25,142 nucleotides of DNA from Acidimicrobiaceae bacterium (GTDB lineage: Bacteria > Actinomycetota > Acidimicrobiia > Acidimicrobiales > MedAcidi-G1): the NCBI GenBank assembly GCA_003541675.1, contig DPMC01000049.1:4626-29767 (forward strand), read 5' to 3'. The position numbers and the translations under genes are program-made. Position 1 is the first letter of the stretch; each line of letters begins with the position of its first letter. This document shows positions 20,648-25,142 of the stretch, piece after piece. The notes below the pieces were generated by a model. That model searched no databases. It was not told the DNA's origin and worked only from the letters and a program-made list of their open reading frames with translations.

Positions 20648-23032
20648 ATGGCCCCCACAAGTCATCCGCTCGCCGACCTACGGGTACTCGATCTGACAGA
20701 TGGTCGGGGCGACCTCTGCGGTCGACTACTAGCCGACTTCGGTGCCGATGTACTACGGATCGAGCCGCCGGAAGGGGTGGAGTCCCGCCGAAGGGCTCCA
20801 TTTGGCCCGGACGGGTCGTCACTACATTTCGCTGTACGCAACTCCAACAAGCGATCCGCGGTCTTAGACCTGCAGAATCCGGAGGCCGTCCGAGACCGGG
20901 AGACCTTCCTGGCCCGAGTTGCGGACGCTGACGTAGTTGTTGAGTCGTGGACACCGGGGACTCTCGACAGACTCGGACTCGGCCCGGACGTCCTCTTGGC
21001 TGCAAACCCAGAGCTGGTGGTGGCATCTCTTACCGACTTCGGTCAGACCGGCCCCGACAGGGACCTTGCCTCCACCGATGACGTGGTCTTCGCCCTGTCG
21101 GGTTGGCAGTCCCTGAGTGGGGTGCCCGATAAGCCGCCACTCCTGTTGCCTGGATCGATCGCCAGTGACACCGTCGGCATTCTGGGCGCCTTTGCTGTCC
21201 TCGTCGCCCTCGTCCATCGGGCCCGAGGAGCCGGCGGGCAACACCTCGACGTGTCGGCTCTGGAGGCGGTGAGCCAGATGAACACCTGGGGTCTGGCCAA
21301 TACCAGCGACAGTCTCCGAAGGGGGTCGATTCCGCCCACGGTGCGGTCTGGTGACAGCCCGATGTACCCGACCTTCGACGCCGCCGACGGCAAGGTCAGA
21401 TGCGTCATCATGACGCGACGCCAGTGGTCTGCCATGTGGGAGTGGATGGGTTCACCCGAGGCGTTCGCCGATGACTACTGGGCCGACTACGTCAACCGGC
21501 TTATGAACGCCGACGTCATCAATGAGTTGTACGCCGGACACTGGGCCGGGCTGCCCATGATCGAAGGATGCCGCGAAGCCCAACGCCGAGGGGTGGTGGC
21601 CACTCCCCTGCTCTCACCGGCTGACCTCCTAACCGATGAACACTTTGCTGCCCGAGGCACCTTCACGACCGCCGAGGTCACCCCTGGAGTAGAAGCACCA
21701 GTATTTGCCGGATCCATGGAAATCGACGGAGTTCGTATCGGTCATCGACAGCGGGCCCCCGAACCCGGTGAACACAAGGCGTCCTTCGATGGCCCCCGTT
21801 TCACCATGTCCTCGCCACTAGGACCGGCATCGGATCTACCGTTACGGGGCCTACGGGTGGCCGACTTGGGACACGGCGGTGTCGGGGTGGAATGCGGCCG
21901 CATGCTTGCCGAATACGGCGCCGACGTGGTCAAGGTCGAAAGCCATGCCTATCCCGACTTCATCCGCATCATCATGGGCAGCGAGATGAGCAGCCCGTTT
22001 GCGTCGTCGAATCGGACCAAGCGGTGTCTAGGTCTCGACCTAAAGCACCCGGACTCCCTCCAGGTCATCGAACATCTGGTGGCGTGGGCCGATGTCATCG
22101 TGGAAAACAACTCGACGGGCACGATGGCTGCCCTCGGGATCGGTTGGAACGACGTCCATCGGATGAACCCTGGCGCCGTTCTCATGTCCAGCCAGTTGAT
22201 GGGGTCACGGGGGCCTCAGGCCGAGTGGTCTGGCTACGGTCCCACCATCCAGACGACCGGTGGTCTCAGTTGGTTGTGGGCATTCGACGACGGAGCCGGA
22301 CCTCCGGGCAGCAACGCGATCCACCCAGATCACTTGGCCGGTCGACTCGGGGCGCTTGGCGCATTGGCCGCGGTAATCGGTCGGGACCGGGGCGCCACCG
22401 GCTCGCACGTGGAGGTCGCGCAAGTCGAGGCGCTCATGGCCACATTGGCCGACGAGTTCCTGGCCGAAGCGCTCAATCCAGGCAGTGTGCAACCCCGGGG
22501 GAACTCCTCTCCAGGTGGAGCGCCATGGGGAACCTTTCCCTGTGCCGGTGAACAACGGTGGGTCGTGGTGTGTGTTCGCGAGGACAAGGACTGGGAGGGT
22601 CTTTGTCGGGCCATGGGCAACCCGGATTGGGCTCGGGAGTCCTCGTTGGCCACCACTAAGGGACGAATGGCCGACCGGGCACGTGTAGAAAGGCTCGTAG
22701 CCGAATGGACGGCTGGTTTAGATCGGGCCGAGGTCCAGAATCGCTGCCAGGCCGAGGGCGTACCGGCCGGCCGGGTGATGTTCTGTGTCGACCAGCTCGA
22801 GGATCCGCATCTCGCCGAACGCGGTTTCCTGATGGACGTCGATCAGCAGGGACTGGGACCCATTGTTCTAGCCGGCCCGTGCTTCACTGGGTCGGGCATG
22901 GGCCCCCCGGCAATCTTCCAGGCACCATTCATCGGAGAACACAGTCGCCGTTTCTGCACCGGGGATCTAGGAATGGATCCAGGGCATGTCGACGTCCTAA
23001 TCCAATCAGGAGCCCTTGAGGCCCTTGACTGA
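20648..23032 (+). CDS. fused two-domain CaiB/BaiF family CoA-transferase
   Basis: This 794-residue class III CoA-transferase contains two complete copies of the family fold. Domain 1 begins DLRVLDLTDGRGDLCGRLL; domain 2 begins near residue 394 with LRGLRVADLGHGGVGVECG. Each is followed by the family's FGADVLRIE or YGADVVKVE strand. The family transfers CoA between acyl groups through an acyl-enzyme carboxylate. At the usual catalytic Asp position both halves show Glu (Glu206 in LDVSALEA, Glu594 in VEVAQVEA). Double-domain proteins of this size occur in actinobacteria. The substrate is unknown. ATG at 20648 lies only 5 nt from one possible start of the divergent M23 gene. The downstream methyltransferase gene follows after 67 nt. 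Confidence 0.88.
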   Translation: MAPTSHPLADLRVLDLTDGRGDLCGRLLADFGADVLRIEPPEGVESRRRAPFGPDGSSLHFAVRNSNKRSAVLDLQNPEAVRDRETFLARVADADVVVESWTPGTLDRLGLGPDVLLAANPELVVASLTDFGQTGPDRDLASTDDVVFALSGWQSLSGVPDKPPLLLPGSIASDTVGILGAFAVLVALVHRARGAGGQHLDVSALEAVSQMNTWGLANTSDSLRRGSIPPTVRSGDSPMYPTFDAADGKVRCVIMTRRQWSAMWEWMGSPEAFADDYWADYVNRLMNADVINELYAGHWAGLPMIEGCREAQRRGVVATPLLSPADLLTDEHFAARGTFTTAEVTPGVEAPVFAGSMEIDGVRIGHRQRAPEPGEHKASFDGPRFTMSSPLGPASDLPLRGLRVADLGHGGVGVECGRMLAEYGADVVKVESHAYPDFIRIIMGSEMSSPFASSNRTKRCLGLDLKHPDSLQVIEHLVAWADVIVENNSTGTMAALGIGWNDVHRMNPGAVLMSSQLMGSRGPQAEWSGYGPTIQTTGGLSWLWAFDDGAGPPGSNAIHPDHLAGRLGALGALAAVIGRDRGATGSHVEVAQVEALMATLADEFLAEALNPGSVQPRGNSSPGGAPWGTFPCAGEQRWVVVCVREDKDWEGLCRAMGNPDWARESSLATTKGRMADRARVERLVAEWTAGLDRAEVQNRCQAEGVPAGRVMFCVDQLEDPHLAERGFLMDVDQQGLGPIVLAGPCFTGSGMGPPAIFQAPFIGEHSRRFCTGDLGMDPGHVDVLIQSGALEALD

Positions 23033-23084
23033 CCGAGGCGACCCGACAACCGTTGACGACAGGCGGGAGTCGCTGGACGGGGTT

Positions 23085-23093
23085 AAAGGAGGG
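23085..23093 (+). promoter_or_regulatory. Shine-Dalgarno site fixing the TylF-like start
   Basis: AAAGGAGGG with a 6 nt spacer precedes ATG at 23100. It is the strongest ribosome site in the window and rules out the longer open frame beginning at 23016. Confidence 0.85.
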
Positions 23094-23099
23094 TCAAGA

Positions 23100-23843
23100 A
23101 TGATCGATGGGTCGTCCGCTCTTCTTCGTCGTCGTTATCTGGACTTGATGGCCGGCTGTCTGTGTCGGGATTTGTTTCCAGAAATGGAACCCGACGTCGA
23201 GATAGCAGCCCGCTCTGAAGGACGCGACTGGCCAGCTTCGGCAGAGACCATGATCGGTCGGCGGCGACTCGACAACCTTGTGGACTGCCTGACCATGGTG
23301 CTCGACAACGATGTGCCCGGCGACCTGATGGAGACCGGCGTGTGGCGTGGTGGAGCCACGGTCCTTATGCGAGGTGCCCTGGCCGCATGGGGAGACGACA
23401 ACCGATCCGTATGGGTGGCCGACTCGTTCCGGGGACTACCGCCACCCGATGCTGAAACTTGGCCGGCAGACAAGGGTGTAGACCTCTCCGAGGTGGAGGC
23501 ACTGGCCGTTTCGCGACCTGAGGTCGAGGCATCGTTCGCCCGCTACGGACTGTTGGATAGCCAAGTTCGCTTCCTAGAGGGTTGGTTCGCCGACACGCTG
23601 CCCACGGCCCCCATCGAGCGCCTCGCCCTGCTGCGGTTAGACGGCGATCTCTACCAGTCAACGTGGGAGGCACTCGAGAACCTGTATCCGAAGCTCTCAG
23701 TGGGCGGGATCCTGATCGTGGACGACTACGGGGCGTTCGAACCATGCCGGCAGGCCGTCGAGGACTACCGCGCTAGATGTAACATTTCCGACGTGGTCGT
23801 CCCGGTTGACTGGACGGGCGTCTGGTGGCAACGGACCCATTGA
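23100..23843 (+). CDS. TylF/MycF family O-methyltransferase
   Basis: This is a 247-residue SAM-dependent methyltransferase resembling the macrocin O-methyltransferases, which methylate sugar hydroxyls using Mg2+. SAM motif I is ETGVWRGG (79-86), then ADSFRG (107-112). The metal/catalytic section LLRLDGDLYQSTWEAL has Asp181 and Asp183, and VDDYG carries Asp208 and Asp209, the paired acidic residues of this family. The length matches MycF-type enzymes. There is no polyketide cluster nearby, so a surface glycan or other secondary sugar is a more likely substrate here; that is inference. Its stop overlaps the next methyltransferase gene, so the two are translationally coupled. Confidence 0.88.
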   Translation: MIDGSSALLRRRYLDLMAGCLCRDLFPEMEPDVEIAARSEGRDWPASAETMIGRRRLDNLVDCLTMVLDNDVPGDLMETGVWRGGATVLMRGALAAWGDDNRSVWVADSFRGLPPPDAETWPADKGVDLSEVEALAVSRPEVEASFARYGLLDSQVRFLEGWFADTLPTAPIERLALLRLDGDLYQSTWEALENLYPKLSVGGILIVDDYGAFEPCRQAVEDYRARCNISDVVVPVDWTGVWWQRTH

Positions 23844-24589
23844 ACGAAGATCCGGTAGCTGAACTGCCCGTATCGGCAGCCGGAGACGTCGATTATCCGA
23901 CGTACTTCCACCTCCTGGTCGACGTACACCGGTGGTTACGACCAGTCCGCTACCTGGAAATCGGCGTCAATCAGGGACACTCGCTTGGCCTCGTTCGACC
24001 CCAGACCAAGATCGTGGGAGTCGACCCAGAACCGCTGGTCACGGCCCTCGACCATCCCGACTGGACGATGGTTGCCGCCACCTCTGAGGAGTTCTTCAAG
24101 TCTCACGACGTCACGGGTCTCCTGGGTGGTTCGGTGGACCTGGCGTTCGTTGACGGACTGCATCACTTCGAGGTGGCGATGGCTGATGTTCTGGCCATCG
24201 AGCCTTACGCCCATCCGGGAACGGTGGTGCTGGTCCATGACGTCCTGCCGATCGACGCTGCCACGTCCACCCGTGATCGGATGACAGCCGTGTGGAGCGG
24301 TGACGTATGGAAGGCGGTCGTGCTCCTCCGGGAGAACCGGCCTGACCTCACGGTCACCACGCTGGACGTAGGGCCAACGGGCATGGCCGTGATCACCGGT
24401 TTCGGTGATCAGTCGTCAACCTCGGCATTGGCGGTGCCAGACGACACCTGGATAGATGCAGCGGTGTCGAAGATGATGCCCGTCACTTATGACGATTTAC
24501 AGGCTATGGGACTGAGTGAAGCTCTAAGTCTGGCGCCGGGCACGCCAAGTGCCCTTGAGGAATGCCTATCCGGTTTTGGGGTGCCCTAG
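23825..24589 (+). CDS. class I SAM methyltransferase (Methyltransf_24 type)
   Basis: This 254-residue Rossmann-fold methyltransferase carries motif I YLEIGVNQGHSL (43-54), the acidic end of the second strand VGVDPEP (Asp67), DLAFVDGLHHFE (105-116) and VLVHDVLP (135-142). The DGLHHFE/HDVLP pair is typical of Methyltransf_24 proteins found in glycan and natural-product loci. The C-terminal 60 residues match no motif I know. The gene starts inside the TylF-like gene: GTG at 23825 overlaps by 19 nt, and TTG at 23840 would give a 4 nt overlap. The tight coupling suggests that the two enzymes act on the same product. The acceptor is unknown. Confidence 0.8.
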   Translation: MATDPLNEDPVAELPVSAAGDVDYPTYFHLLVDVHRWLRPVRYLEIGVNQGHSLGLVRPQTKIVGVDPEPLVTALDHPDWTMVAATSEEFFKSHDVTGLLGGSVDLAFVDGLHHFEVAMADVLAIEPYAHPGTVVLVHDVLPIDAATSTRDRMTAVWSGDVWKAVVLLRENRPDLTVTTLDVGPTGMAVITGFGDQSSTSALAVPDDTWIDAAVSKMMPVTYDDLQAMGLSEALSLAPGTPSALEECLSGFGVP

Positions 24590-24678
24590 ATGCCCTGACC
24601 TGGCGCTTCTTCAGCAGGAATGCCGGATATCGACGGAGCGATCGCGGGGCTGGTTCCAGCCCGATCTAGATCCGGTCC

Positions 24679-24684
24679 TATGCT
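24679..24684 (+). promoter_or_regulatory. candidate -10 box for a leaderless menB mRNA
   Basis: TATGCT matches TANNNT and ends 8 nt before the menB ATG at 24693, the spacing expected when transcription starts at the A of ATG. No Shine-Dalgarno is present before this ATG. A 7 bp inverted repeat at 24647-24662 just upstream has a 2 nt spacer and no T-run. Confidence 0.4.
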
Positions 24685-24692
24685 CCCGGCCC

Positions 24693-25142
24693 ATGACGAC
24701 GGACGATTCGGACCGCACGATTTCAGCGATCTTCGATCCCAGTAGGTGGGAGGTGGTGCCGGGCTTCGACCTGACCGACCTGACCTACCACCGGGCCGTG
24801 GACCAGGCCACAGTGCGGATCGCCTTTGATCGGCCAGAGGTGCGGAACGCCTTCCGACCGCACACGGTCGACGAGTTGTTCAGGGTCTTGGACCATGCCC
24901 GGATGAGTTCCGACGTGGGCACCGTCCTGTTAACCGGCAACGGTCCGTCCAGCAGTGACGGCGGTTGGGCCTTTTGCTCGGGCGGCGACCAACGGATCCG
25001 CGGAACGGACGGTTACCGCTACGCCGACGGAGACACCGCTGAGTCGGTGGATCCCGCGCGCACTGGTCGCCTCCATATTCTCGAGGTGCAACGACTTATC
25101 CGGTTCATGCCCAAGGTTGTCATCGCCGTGGTGCCCGGCTGG
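24693..25142 (+). CDS. menB: 1,4-dihydroxy-2-naphthoyl-CoA synthase, N-terminal half, cut by window end
   Basis: The frame is open from ATG 24693 to the last base, giving 150 residues, about half of an actinobacterial MenB of roughly 300. The enzyme is a cytosolic crotonase-fold hexamer that closes the second ring of menaquinone by Dieckmann cyclisation of o-succinylbenzoyl-CoA. Diagnostic segments are YHRAVDQATVRIAFDRPEVR (32-51), NAFRPHTVDEL (52-62), TGNGPSSSDGGWAFCSGGDQ (81-100) with the oxyanion-hole glycines, and RIRGTDGYRYA (101-111). The rest of the active site lies beyond the window. The 103 nt gap upstream holds a leaderless-type -10 box. The organism therefore probably makes menaquinone. 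Confidence 0.95.
   Translation, partial: MTTDDSDRTISAIFDPSRWEVVPGFDLTDLTYHRAVDQATVRIAFDRPEVRNAFRPHTVDELFRVLDHARMSSDVGTVLLTGNGPSSSDGGWAFCSGGDQRIRGTDGYRYADGDTAESVDPARTGRLHILEVQRLIRFMPKVVIAVVPGW

Noticed and set aside
20643..21026. 128-codon N-terminal extension of the M23 peptidase
   Set aside because: It is antisense to the CoA-transferase N-terminus and would bury the signal peptide in the middle of the protein.
23016..23099. Upstream start for the TylF-like methyltransferase
   Set aside because: It overlaps the CoA-transferase end and lacks a ribosome site, while ATG 23100 has an excellent one.
24647..24662. 7 bp inverted repeat before menB as a terminator for the methyltransferase pair
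   Set aside because: The spacer is only 2 nt, so the effective stem is about 5 bp, and no T-run follows.

Overview
This is a gene-dense, high-GC window with no stretch longer than about 145 bases lacking a gene. It carries 15 protein genes, two of them cut by the window edges, and no recognisable RNA gene, mobile element or CRISPR array. Several features point to a high-GC actinobacterium, possibly of the Acidimicrobiia: GTG and TTG starts, a DUF3367/AftD-like membrane glycosyltransferase end, a mycobacterial-type MenB, a fused double CaiB/BaiF protein, and -10 boxes placed for leaderless mRNAs. That placement is inference, because no rRNA is present.

Layout. Positions 1-975 (+) hold the C-terminal part of an AftD-like membrane glycosyltransferase. 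It converges on a DUF2142 membrane protein (-), which diverges from an alpha/beta hydrolase (+, 2471-3178). Next comes a minus-strand unit gltB-gltD-GT2 (10247 down to 3192): both glutamate synthase subunits followed, 1 nt later, by a family 2 glycosyltransferase. Divergent from gltB is an M18 aminopeptidase (+, 10389-11696). It converges on a minus-strand potassium-uptake operon (16266 down to 11710): trkA, a divergent trkH-like gene and a canonical trkH. A 5-formyltetrahydrofolate cyclo-ligase (-) follows. Its possible start lies 14 nt from the TTG start of the divergent membrane pyrophosphatase (+, 17133-19229). A hairpin at 19270-19305 separates the pyrophosphatase from a convergent secreted M23 peptidase (-). 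The M23 gene is almost back-to-back with a two-domain CaiB/BaiF CoA-transferase (+). Two class I methyltransferases then follow on the plus strand, and the window ends inside menB.

How the genes relate. The clearest physiological cluster is K+/energy. A Trk system with two different TrkH-type subunits sits beside a pyrophosphatase whose signature residue is Ala (GNTTAA), the form associated with K+ dependence. A second theme is the cell envelope: the AftD-like protein, DUF2142, GT2, the M23 peptidase with coiled coil, and possibly the TylF-type methyltransferase. The rest is central metabolism: glutamate synthase, folate salvage, CoA-ester chemistry and menaquinone synthesis.

I found no obvious new defence or mobile system. 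The best candidates for something undescribed are the two-TrkH/one-TrkA operon, in which one subunit has lost the first filter glycine, and the very tight divergent start arrangements.
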